From the NCBI GenBank assembly GCA_023425905.1, contig JAFABT010000243.1, positions 1 to 8,786 on the forward strand: a stretch of DNA of 8,786 nt, read 5' to 3'. Of the stretch, positions 1 to 5,951 are shown in pieces. The notes beneath the pieces are model-generated. The model saw nothing but the letters and a program-made list of their open reading frames with translations, was not told where the DNA came from and made no database searches. Positions within the stretch are counted from its first letter, which is position 1, and each line of letters opens with the position of its first letter. This DNA comes from Actinomycetes bacterium (GTDB lineage: Bacteria > Actinomycetota > Actinomycetes > Actinomycetales > Cellulomonadaceae). Both the position numbers and the translations under genes were made by a program.

Positions 1-1361
1 TGGCGGTCGTCGTCCTCGCCGCGGCCGCCGTCGCCTCGCTGCGCAGCCGCGGGCTGCTCGCCGCGTCCTCGACCGGCGTCGACCCCTTCCTCGCCGGGAC
101 GGCGGTCCTCCTCGCCTTCGCCGCGGCCGTCGTCGTCGCAGTGCTCGTCCCGGGTCCGCTGCGCCTCGTCGCCCGGCTCGGCCGACGCACTCGTGGCGTG
201 CTCGGGCCGCTCGCCGCGGCATCGGTCGGCCGGCGCGTGCGGCTGCTTCCGCTCACCGCCCTCACGCTCGGCATCGCGACCGCGGTGAGCGGGCTGCTCG
301 TCTCCGACACGATCGAGCGCGGCCAGGTCGACGCGTCCTGGTACCGCGTCGGCGCCGAGGTACGCATCGACGCGCCGCTCACCCCGGACCAGGTGGCCCA
401 GCTCGCCTCGGCGCCGGGCGTGGACGCCGCCGGGGCCGGTACGCTGCGCCCCTACACGAACGTCCTCACGGCGACGCACACGCAGCAGCTCACCCTCGTC
501 ACCCTCGACCGGGGCGGCATCGAGGCGCTCGTCGCAGCCCAGCCGCACGCCGCAGGCGCCCTCGACGTGCTACTCGACAGCGGGGCGACCGGCGCCGACG
601 GCGCCCCGATCCCGATCGTCCTCGACCCGACCGCGGCGCGGCTGCTCGCGGGCGCCGAGACCGGCGCGATCCGCATCGGTCAGGCGACCCTCCCCGTCGT
701 CCCGGTGAGCGACGACGAGCGGTGGCTCACGCTCGCCGGCTGGACCAGCGGTCCCGTCGCCTATGTGGACCGTGCTGCCTTCGAGACCGCGCTCGGCGAG
801 CCTGTGCCGCTCACGCACGCCTGGGCGTCGGGCCCAGGGGCGCGGGCCGCGGCCGAGGGTCTCGACGTCCCCGCCGACGCGGTGCTCTCTCGCGGAGAGT
901 GGCTCGAGCAGATGGCTGCGTCCCCGCTCGTCGGCGGCGTCCTGCTGACGATCCAGATCTCGGTGGTCGCCGTCGCGGTTCTCACCCTCGTCGCGCTCGT
1001 CTCGACCGTGCTCGCAGGTGCCCGCGACCGGGGGCAGGTGCTCTCGACCCTGCGGACGCTCGGGCTGCCGGCGCGGTTCGGCTGGCAGCTCGCGCTGCTC
1101 GAGCTCGTCCCGCTCGTGCTGTGCGCGCTGCTCGGTGGGATCGCAGCGGCGCTCGTGTCGCTGCTCTGGCTGGGCCCCGTCCTCGGCCTCGAGGTTCTCA
1201 CGGCGGGCTTCACGACGCCGACCCTCGTCGTCTCGCCCGAGGCGGTGCTCGGCATCACCGGCGGGGTGCTCGTCCTGCTCCTGCTCGCGGTGCTCACCGA
1301 GGTGCTCGCGCACCGCCGGGACCGGCTGAGCGAGGTCCTCCGGGTCGGTGACGCCGCATGA
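1..1361 (+). CDS. FtsX/MacB-type ABC transporter permease, C-terminal part (5' end outside window)
   Basis: This is the membrane subunit of a MacB/LolCE-type ABC transporter, which couples ATP hydrolysis by a cytoplasmic ATPase to movement of an extracytoplasmic domain rather than forming a classical channel. The frame is open from base 3 with no stop, so about 452 residues are visible and the true start lies upstream. The GTG at 141 falls inside a hydrophobic helix and is not a credible start. In order, the visible part has one or two hydrophobic helices (about 3-150) and a helix preceded by basic residues (about 243-305). A roughly 200-residue extracytoplasmic domain follows (about 315-930). 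The C-terminal FtsX domain has helices at about 936-1016, 1092-1175 and 1239-1310. Between the first two of these is the charged loop ARDRGQ..LRTLGLP, typical of the coupling segment. The helices before the extracytoplasmic domain suggest a two-FtsX-domain protein of perhaps 800-900 residues. The two downstream ATPases are presumed partners. The substrate cannot be read from the sequence. Confidence 0.88.
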   Translation, partial: AVVVLAAAAVASLRSRGLLAASSTGVDPFLAGTAVLLAFAAAVVVAVLVPGPLRLVARLGRRTRGVLGPLAAASVGRRVRLLPLTALTLGIATAVSGLLVSDTIERGQVDASWYRVGAEVRIDAPLTPDQVAQLASAPGVDAAGAGTLRPYTNVLTATHTQQLTLVTLDRGGIEALVAAQPHAAGALDVLLDSGATGADGAPIPIVLDPTAARLLAGAETGAIRIGQATLPVVPVSDDERWLTLAGWTSGPVAYVDRAAFETALGEPVPLTHAWASGPGARAAAEGLDVPADAVLSRGEWLEQMAASPLVGGVLLTIQISVVAVAVLTLVALVSTVLAGARDRGQVLSTLRTLGLPARFGWQLALLELVPLVLCALLGGIAAALVSLLWLGPVLGLEVLTAGFTTPTLVVSPEAVLGITGGVLVLLLLAVLTEVLAHRRDRLSEVLRVGDAA

Positions 1362-1426
1362 CCGATCGCCTCACGGGCTGCTGCCCGCACCCGCGGGCCG
1401 TGCGGCCCTCACCCTGCCCGACGACC

Positions 1427-1433
1427 AGGAGGT
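1427..1433 (+). promoter_or_regulatory. Strong Shine-Dalgarno (AGGAGGT) deciding the start of the first ABC ATPase
   Basis: AGGAGGT lies 7 nt before ATG 1441 and is a near-perfect anti-16S match. It decides between ATG 1441 and an in-frame GTG at 1348 that would overlap the permease stop. The GTG lacks a well-spaced site, and the 31 extra residues it would add look like translated leader. Confidence 0.8.
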
Positions 1434-1440
1434 CACCTCG

Positions 1441-2514
1441 ATGACGACGACCCTCGCCCACCCCGGCGGCCCGGAGTCCGACCAGCGGCCAGGCAGCGCG
1501 CTGAGCACCCCAGCGGGTGCCGCGGCGTACGGCGCCTCCTCGCTCATCGTGTGCGACAACCTCGTGCGCATCTACCAGGTCGACGAGATCGAGGTGCAGG
1601 CCCTCCAGGGCCTCGACCTGCTCGTCGAGAAGGGCGAGATGATCGCGATCGTCGGCGCCTCCGGCTCGGGCAAGTCGACGCTCCTCAACGTCCTGTCCGG
1701 CCTCGACGTGCCCACGGCGGGCGCCGCGGCCGTCGCCGGCCGCGACCTGCTGCGGATGTCCGCCGCCCAGCGGCTCGCCTACCGGCGCGAGGTCGTCGGC
1801 TTCGTGTGGCAGCAGACCGCCCGCAACCTGCTGCCGTACCTCGACGCGCGCGACAACGTCATGCTCCCGATGGCGTTCTCGGGGCTGCGACGCCGGGCCC
1901 GGGCCGCGCGTGCGGGCGACCTGCTCGACGCGATGGGCATCGGCGACAAGGCGCGCCGGCGTCCCGACGAGCTCTCGGGCGGCGAGCAGCAGCGCGTCGC
2001 GATCGCGGTCGCGCTCGCGAACGAGCCCGAGGTGCTGTTCGCCGACGAGCCCACGGGCGAGCTCGACACCGCGACCGGCGCCGACGTCTTCGAGGCGCTC
2101 CGGTCCGCCAACCGCGAGCTCGGCGCCACGGTCGTCGTCGTCACGCATGACTCCGACGTCTCCGAGCAGGTGCAGCGCACGGTCGCGATCCGCGACGGTC
2201 GCACGAGCTCGGAGGTCGTCCGCCGCACCCACGTCGACGAGTTCGGCGAGCACGCCGTCATCGCCGAGGAGTACGCGGTGCTCGACCGCGCCGGCCGCCT
2301 CCAGCTGCCGGCCGACTACCGCCGTACGCTCGGGCTGCGTGGGCGCGTCCGCCTCGAGCTCGAGGACGACCACGTCGGCGTGTGGCCCGATGGCACGCCG
2401 CGCCCGCCCGCGCGCCGGCCCGGACGTCACGCGGGCGGCCCACCCGTCTTCCGCACGCCCCCCACCGATGAGGAATGGGCCCAGCACGTCGCCCAGGACG
2501 GAGACCTCCCGTGA
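1441..2514 (+). CDS. ABC transporter ATP-binding protein (LolD/MacB type) with C-terminal AbrB-like domain
   Basis: This 357-residue cytoplasmic ATPase is predicted to energise the FtsX-type permease encoded 79 nt upstream. All motifs of an active nucleotide-binding domain are present: Walker A GASGSGKST (72-80), Q-loop in VWQQ (122-125), signature LSGGEQ (178-183), Walker B VLFADEP with catalytic E203, D-loop ELD, and H-loop H236. LolD/MacB-type ATPases usually end around residue 225-250, but this one continues for about 100 residues. Residues about 278-316 (YAVLDRAGRLQLP, then LGLRGRVRLELE and VWP) match the AbrB/SpoVT/MazE swapped-hairpin pattern: hydrophobic strand, D-x-x-G-R-hydrophobic-LP turn, short helix, G-x-x-x strand. 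A Pro/Arg-rich linker and an acidic end (TDEEWAQHV) follow. The N-terminal 35 residues are low-complexity. The stop overlaps the next start by 4 bp, indicating translational coupling. The ATPase call is certain. The AbrB-like call rests on pattern recognition only, and that domain may be a dimerisation rather than a DNA-binding module. Confidence 0.93.
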   Translation: MTTTLAHPGGPESDQRPGSALSTPAGAAAYGASSLIVCDNLVRIYQVDEIEVQALQGLDLLVEKGEMIAIVGASGSGKSTLLNVLSGLDVPTAGAAAVAGRDLLRMSAAQRLAYRREVVGFVWQQTARNLLPYLDARDNVMLPMAFSGLRRRARAARAGDLLDAMGIGDKARRRPDELSGGEQQRVAIAVALANEPEVLFADEPTGELDTATGADVFEALRSANRELGATVVVVTHDSDVSEQVQRTVAIRDGRTSSEVVRRTHVDEFGEHAVIAEEYAVLDRAGRLQLPADYRRTLGLRGRVRLELEDDHVGVWPDGTPRPPARRPGRHAGGPPVFRTPPTDEEWAQHVAQDGDLP

Positions 2515-3215
2515 CCGCCGCCGTCGTCGTCGAGCACCTCTCGCGCACGTACCCGAGCCGCGCGGGGGACGTCCACGCGCTGCGAGATGTGAGCCTCACC
2601 GTGCCCGCGGGCCAGCTCGTCGCCCTCGTGGGGCGGTCGGGCTCGGGCAAGACGACGCTGCTCAACTGCGTCGGCGGCCTCGACCGCCCGACGTCGGGGC
2701 GCATCGTCGTCGACGGCAAGGAGGTGACCGCGCTCAACGAGCGGGGCAGGACGGCGCTGCGTCGCGACTCGATCGCGTTCGTCTTCCAGACCTTCGGCCT
2801 CGTGCCCATGCTGTCCGCGGCGGAGAACGTCGGGCTGCCGCTCCGGCTCCGCCGCACCTCCCCCGCCGAGCGTGAGGACCGCGTCGCCTACCTCCTTGAC
2901 CTCGTCGGCCTCACGGCGCACGCCAAGCAGCGGCCCGGGGAGCTCTCGGGCGGGCAGCAGCAGCGGGTCGCGCTCGCCCGGGCGCTCGCGAACTCCCCGC
3001 GGCTGCTCATCGCGGACGAGCCCACCGGCCAGCTCGACGCGGACACGGGCCGCGCCGTCATGGACCTGCTCCAGCGCCTCGTGCGCGCGGAGGGGCTCAC
3101 GGCACTCGTCTCGACGCACGACCCGTCGCTGCGCGCCCGGGCGGACCGCACGCTCGTGCTCTCCGACGGCGTCATCCACGAGGACCTCGCGCCGGCCGCG
3201 CCCGCCCCTGCCTGA
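2511..3215 (+). CDS. ABC transporter ATP-binding protein (LolD/MacB type)
   Basis: This 234-residue stand-alone nucleotide-binding subunit has the normal LolD/MacB family length. Motifs in order are an A-loop tyrosine (Y14), Walker A GRSGSGKTT (41-49), Q-loop Q93 in VFQTFGLVP, signature LSGGQ (145-149), Walker B LLIADEP with E170, D-loop QLD, and H-loop H203 (STHD). The start chosen is GTG 2511, which overlaps the preceding TGA as GTGA and has GGAG at 2500-2503 with a 7-nt spacer. An in-frame ATG at 2475 would overlap the upstream gene by 40 bp and has no better ribosome-binding site. Only the short AP-rich tail (228-234) extends past the ATPase fold, in contrast to its long neighbour. Placement as the last gene of the permease-ATPase-ATPase operon suggests it pairs with the same permease, as a heterodimer with its neighbour, or with a second permease upstream of the window. 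Confidence 0.93.
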   Translation: MTAAVVVEHLSRTYPSRAGDVHALRDVSLTVPAGQLVALVGRSGSGKTTLLNCVGGLDRPTSGRIVVDGKEVTALNERGRTALRRDSIAFVFQTFGLVPMLSAAENVGLPLRLRRTSPAEREDRVAYLLDLVGLTAHAKQRPGELSGGQQQRVALARALANSPRLLIADEPTGQLDADTGRAVMDLLQRLVRAEGLTALVSTHDPSLRARADRTLVLSDGVIHEDLAPAAPAPA

Positions 3216-3218
3216 GCG

Positions 3219-3247
3219 CTGCGACGCCGTCGCCCCAGGGCTAGGGT
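3219..3247 (+). promoter_or_regulatory. Candidate promoter of the glutamate dehydrogenase gene
   Basis: TAGGGT at 3242-3247 fits the actinobacterial housekeeping -10 form (TANNNT). Seventeen bases upstream, CTGCGA at 3219-3224 matches the -35 consensus TTGACA at only three of six positions. It lies in the 106-bp gap between the ABC operon and the dehydrogenase, as expected if that gene is transcribed separately. The predicted 5' leader would be about 65-70 nt. Confidence 0.45.
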
Positions 3248-3321
3248 CGGAGCGGACCGGCGCACCGCAGCGTCGGCGCGCCCGGACCTTCTCCGGCCGT
3301 CCCGCCAGCACTGGAGCGACG

Positions 3322-4596
3322 ATGACGACGACCGCGCCCGTCCCCGCAGCCACGACGACGCACGCGATCGACAACGCCCGGGCCCAGCTCGCCGGCGCGG
3401 TCGAGCGGCTCGGACTGGACCCCGGCGTCCACGCCACGCTGCTCAGCCCGCGCAGGGAGATCAACGTGGCGATCCCGCTGCGGCGGGACGACGGCTCGAT
3501 CGAGGTGCTCCACGGCTTCCGGGTGCAGCACAACATCTCCCGCGGCCCGGGCAAGGGCGGGGTGCGCTACCACCCGAGCGTCGACATCGACGAGGTGCGT
3601 GCCCTCGCCATGCTCATGACGTGGAAGTGCGCGATCGTCGAGCTGCCCTACGGGGGTGCGAAGGGTGGGGTCGCGATCGACCCGCGCCGCTACTCCCAGG
3701 CGGAGCTCGAGCGGGTGACCCGGCGCTACACCTCGGAGATCCTGCCGATCATCGGCCCGCAGCAGGACATCCTCGCCCCCGACCTCGGCACGAGCGAGCA
3801 GACGATGGCGTGGGTCATGGACACCTACTCCGTGAGCTCGGGCTACACGATCCCCGGCGTCGCGACGGGCAAGCCGCTGAGCGTCGGGGGCTCCCTCGGG
3901 CGGGCGACCGCGACCTCGCGCGGCGTCGTGCACACGACCCTCCATGCGCTCGAGGACGCCGGCCTCGACCCCGCCGACGTGTCTGCGGCGGTCCAGGGAT
4001 TCGGCAAGGTGGGCTCGCACGCGGCGGTGTTCCTCCACGAGGCCGGAGTGACGGTTCGTGCCGTGTCCGACGAGGACGGCGGGGTGCACGCCGACGGCGG
4101 CCTCGACGTCCCCGCGCTCGTCGAGCACGTCGCACGCACGGGGTCCGTCGTCGGCTTCTCGGGGGGTGAGCCGATCGACAACGCGACGCTGCTCGGGCTC
4201 GACGTCGACGTCCTCGTGCCGGCCGCGGTCGAGGGCGTCCTCGACGAGACGACGGCTGCGACCGTCCGGGCCCGCTGCGTCATCGAGGGCGCGAACGGCC
4301 CGACGACGATGGCGGGCGACCGGGTGCTCGCGGACAACGGCGTCGTCGTCGTGCCCGACATCCTCGCGAACGCGGGCGGCGTCGTCGTGTCGTACTTCGA
4401 GTGGGTCCAGGCGAACCAGGCGTTCTGGTGGACCCTCGAGGAGATCGAGGGCCGCCTGGCCAGCACGATGCAGCGGGCGTACCGGGCGGTCGCCGACCTC
4501 GCGGCCGCAGAGCAGGTGTCGCTGCGCGACGCGGCCCTCATGATCGGGGTGCGCCGCGTAGCCGAGGCCCACGACACCCGCGGCCTCTACCCCTAA
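3322..4596 (+). CDS. gdhA: Glutamate dehydrogenase (Glu/Leu/Phe/Val dehydrogenase family, hexameric type)
   Basis: This enzyme interconverts L-glutamate with 2-oxoglutarate and ammonium using NAD(P), linking nitrogen and carbon metabolism in the cytoplasm. At 424 residues it is the length of the RocG/GudB and archaeal type, shorter than the roughly 450-residue enterobacterial GdhA. The N-terminal catalytic domain shows PGKGGVRYHP (76-85), the substrate-site region around K102 (MTWKCA), and the family signature LPYGGAKGG with catalytic K114. The catalytic aspartate lies in APDLGT (D154). The dinucleotide-binding domain has GFGKVG (226-231), with an acidic residue (D250) ending the second strand. 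EGANGPTT (322-329) and the ILANAGGVVVSYFEW segment (347-361) are also diagnostic. D250 alone does not decide NAD versus NADP. ATG 3322 is preceded by GGAG at 3313-3316 (5-nt spacer). The frame is open further upstream, but that region overlaps the ABC gene and is not family-like. A C-rich tract and a hairpin follow the TAA stop. Confidence 0.96.
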   Translation: MTTTAPVPAATTTHAIDNARAQLAGAVERLGLDPGVHATLLSPRREINVAIPLRRDDGSIEVLHGFRVQHNISRGPGKGGVRYHPSVDIDEVRALAMLMTWKCAIVELPYGGAKGGVAIDPRRYSQAELERVTRRYTSEILPIIGPQQDILAPDLGTSEQTMAWVMDTYSVSSGYTIPGVATGKPLSVGGSLGRATATSRGVVHTTLHALEDAGLDPADVSAAVQGFGKVGSHAAVFLHEAGVTVRAVSDEDGGVHADGGLDVPALVEHVARTGSVVGFSGGEPIDNATLLGLDVDVLVPAAVEGVLDETTAATVRARCVIEGANGPTTMAGDRVLADNGVVVVPDILANAGGVVVSYFEWVQANQAFWWTLEEIEGRLASTMQRAYRAVADLAAAEQVSLRDAALMIGVRRVAEAHDTRGLYP

Positions 4597-4634
4597 CCCC
4601 TCCTCTCCCCTCCCCCTCACCCCTCACCCACACC
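4584..4634 (+). promoter_or_regulatory. 51-nt G-free, C-rich tract at the gdh 3' end (rut-like; G4-prone on - strand)
   Basis: There is no G from 4584 to 4634, a striking gap in sequence of about 70% GC. The tract starts in the last codons of gdh and contains six C-runs of 3-5: 4590-4593, 4597-4600, 4607-4610, 4612-4616, 4620-4623 and 4627-4629. In the gdh transcript this would be unstructured, C-rich and G-poor, like a Rho loading (rut) site. On the - strand the same bases form six closely spaced G-runs that meet the usual G-quadruplex pattern. The composition is seen directly; a termination or structural role is inference. Confidence 0.5.
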
Positions 4635-4689
4635 GCTGGTCTGTGCCGAGCCCGCCCGTTCAGACCAGCAGGTTCGGCACAGACCAGCG
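4634..4689. repeat. Long inverted repeat with a third copy of its 9-mer; candidate terminator or REP-like element
   Basis: Bases 4634-4649 are perfectly complementary to 4674-4689 (16 bp; left core GCTGGTCTGTGCCGA). Allowing one G-U pair, the stem extends to 4652/4671 (19 bp) around an 18-nt loop. The loop holds another CAGACCAGC (4661-4669) identical to bases in the right arm (4680-4688), so the left arm can pair with either copy. It lies about 40 bp after the gdh stop. There is no T-tract, so if it terminates transcription it would do so as a T-less actinobacterial hairpin or together with the C-rich tract just upstream. The composite architecture also fits a dispersed palindromic repeat, which one window cannot test. 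Confidence 0.65.
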
Positions 4690-4697
4690 CGCTCGCC

Positions 4698-4723
4698 GGG
4701 TGGGTGGGGAGGCGGGAGCGGGG
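4698..4723 (+). other. Canonical G-quadruplex motif on the + strand
   Basis: The bases read GGG-T-GGG-T-GGGG-AGGC-GGG-AGC-GGGG: five runs of three or more G with loops of 1, 1, 4 and 3 bases. This meets the standard G3+N1-7 pattern with two single-base loops, which generally favour stable parallel structures. It sits on the coding strand about 140 bp upstream of the FKBP lipoprotein start and 8 bp after the inverted repeat. No protein-coding or standard promoter signal explains it. Folding in the cell is inference. Confidence 0.5.
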
Positions 4724-4770
4724 CGAGGAGTGTCGGCGGGCGGACTCGCGCCGCGGGGGGAGGTCGGACG

Positions 4771-4795
4771 TGGGAGGATTCTCAGCGACCTCCCA
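4771..4795. repeat. 7-bp inverted repeat upstream of the FKBP lipoprotein gene
   Basis: TGGGAGG (4771-4777) and CCTCCCA (4789-4795) form a perfect 7-bp inverted repeat with an 11-bp spacer, 67 bp before the start codon. The centre contains GGATTCTCAG, the most AT-containing stretch of this intergenic region. It could be an operator or a 5'-leader hairpin. No clear -35/-10 pair was found next to it, so the promoter of the downstream gene is not located. Confidence 0.3.
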
Positions 4796-4862
4796 GGAAC
4801 GTCCTCGATCATGGGAGCACCGATCCGAGCGGCCCGTGCGCCGCGCAATCCCTGGAGTTCCT

Positions 4863-5858
4863 GTGCGTCGTCGCCATCCCGTGTCCTTCGCCGCCCCCGT
4901 GGCCGCCGTCCTGGCTCTCGGCCTCGTGCTGAGCGCCTGCGCCGGATCGACCGGCGGCAGCACGAGCTCGTCCGCGAACCCGTCGGCGTCCGCGTCGGCC
5001 TCCGGCTCCCCCGACGCCCAGGCGACGACGGCCCCGGCCGTTCCCGTCGTCGAGTCCGCGGACGGCATGCCGACCGCGACCGGGAAGTTCGGCGAGAAGC
5101 CCGAGCTCACGTTCCCGGACAAGGCCGAGGCCCTGTCCTCCGAGGTGCGCGTCCAGGTCCTCGAGGAGGGCACGGGCGAGGTCGTCGAGAGCGGCGACCT
5201 GCTGCTCGCCAACTACCTCGGCCAGATCTGGGGCGGCAAGGTCTTCGACAACTCCTACGACCGCGGCGCGCCCGCGGGCTTCCCGATCGGCGTCGGCGAG
5301 GTCATCACGGGCTGGGACACCTCGCTCGTCGGCCGCACCCTCGGCTCGCGCCTCCTCGTCTCGATCCCGCCGAAGGCGGGCTACGAGGGCGGCAACCCGA
5401 ACGCAGGCATCGGCGCGGAGGACATCATCGTCTTCGTCGTCGACCTCGTCGGCTCCTACGGCGCCGACGCGGCGGGCGACCCCAAGGCGACGCCCGGCAA
5501 GCCGCTGCCCGCCGACGGCCCGCAGGTCTCCGGCGAGCTCGGCGCGAAGCCCGTCATCACGATCCCCAAGGGTGCCAAGGCGCCGACGAAGACGTCCGTC
5601 CACGTCGTCGCGACCGGCACGGGTGACAAGCCCAAGAGCGGCTCGCTCATCGTCCAGTACGCGATCGCGAACTACGACGGCGCCCCCGGGTTCTCCACGT
5701 GGGAGCAGGGCGCGCCGCAGCAGCTCGACGTCATCAACCAGGCGCCCGTCCTCATCGGCATCTCGGAGCTGCCCGTCGGCTCGCGCGCACTCGTCCAGGT
5801 GCCCGCCGAGGGCGAGAACCCGGCCTACGCGGTCGTCATCGACATCGTCGCCGGCTGA
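4863..5858 (+). CDS. Lipoprotein with tandem FKBP-type peptidyl-prolyl cis-trans isomerase domains (second degenerate)
   Basis: This 331-residue protein is predicted to be a lipid-anchored foldase on the outer face of the membrane, accelerating prolyl isomerisation in exported proteins. The start is GTG 4863 with GGAG at 4854-4857 (5-nt spacer). It begins with a lipoprotein signal: basic MRRRHP, a hydrophobic stretch, and lipobox LSAC with C26 as the lipidated residue. A Ser/Ala/Thr-rich linker follows (27-60). FKBP domain 1 (about 72-196) keeps the residues expected from FKBP12: VFDNS (127-131), VITGW (147-151), IPPKAGY with Y174, and the IIVFVVDLV final strand. A second FKBP-like repeat (about 223-331) starts with the same GxLGxKPxxTxP pattern. 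There, VFDNS is replaced by GFSTW (276-280), VITGW by VLIGI (296-300), and the proline-tyrosine flap is shortened. The second domain is therefore probably not a standard isomerase and may be a binding or chaperone module. The gene stands alone between an intergenic structure and a convergent gene. Confidence 0.93.
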   Translation: MRRRHPVSFAAPVAAVLALGLVLSACAGSTGGSTSSSANPSASASASGSPDAQATTAPAVPVVESADGMPTATGKFGEKPELTFPDKAEALSSEVRVQVLEEGTGEVVESGDLLLANYLGQIWGGKVFDNSYDRGAPAGFPIGVGEVITGWDTSLVGRTLGSRLLVSIPPKAGYEGGNPNAGIGAEDIIVFVVDLVGSYGADAAGDPKATPGKPLPADGPQVSGELGAKPVITIPKGAKAPTKTSVHVVATGTGDKPKSGSLIVQYAIANYDGAPGFSTWEQGAPQQLDVINQAPVLIGISELPVGSRALVQVPAEGENPAYAVVIDIVAG

Positions 5859-5891
5859 TCCCACGCGGACCGGGCAGCGCCCGGCCCGTAC

Positions 5892-5932
5892 GACGAACGG
5901 CCCGTCCACCTCGCGGTGACGGGCCGTTCGTC
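5892..5932. terminator. Hairpin terminator between convergent lipoprotein and flavodoxin genes
   Basis: GACGAACGGCCCGT (5892-5905) is perfectly complementary to 5919-5932. With C5906 bulged, four more pairs (5907-5910 with 5915-5918) close on a TCGC tetraloop. It lies 34 bp after the + strand stop and 20 bp after the - strand stop, so it can serve both transcripts. No T-tract is present on either side, as is common in high-GC actinobacteria. A small 6-bp hairpin at 5870-5884 precedes it. Confidence 0.8.
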
Positions 5933-5951
5933 ATGCCGGGGCCGGTGCGGC

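Noticed and set aside
141..143. GTG as the start codon of the permease
   Set aside because: It lies inside a hydrophobic helix in a frame open to the left edge of the window, with no ribosome-binding site. The gene starts upstream of the window.
1348..1440. 31-residue N-terminal extension of the first ABC ATPase from GTG 1348
   Set aside because: ATG 1441 has AGGAGGT at ideal spacing; the extension overlaps the permease end and has no family-like content.
3282..3296. 5-bp hairpin in the gdh 5' leader as a riboswitch or attenuator
   Set aside because: The stem is too short, with no known aptamer features and no alternative pairing found.
3241..4620. Long open frame on the - strand opposite glutamate dehydrogenase (459 codons)
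   Set aside because: High GC gives long antisense frames. Its translation is Arg/Asp/Val-rich with no domain, and the + strand gene is unambiguous.
4401..4862. Upstream extension of the FKBP lipoprotein frame into gdh, including a possible GTG at 4836
   Set aside because: The lipoprotein signal requires a start just before the MRRRHP segment; GTG 4863 has GGAG at 5 nt and GTG 4836 has no usable site. The rest overlaps gdh and the intergenic structure.
5870..5884. Small CCGGGC/GCCCGG hairpin after the FKBP gene as a separate terminator
   Set aside because: It has only 6 bp with a 3-nt loop; the much stronger hairpin at 5892-5932 explains termination.
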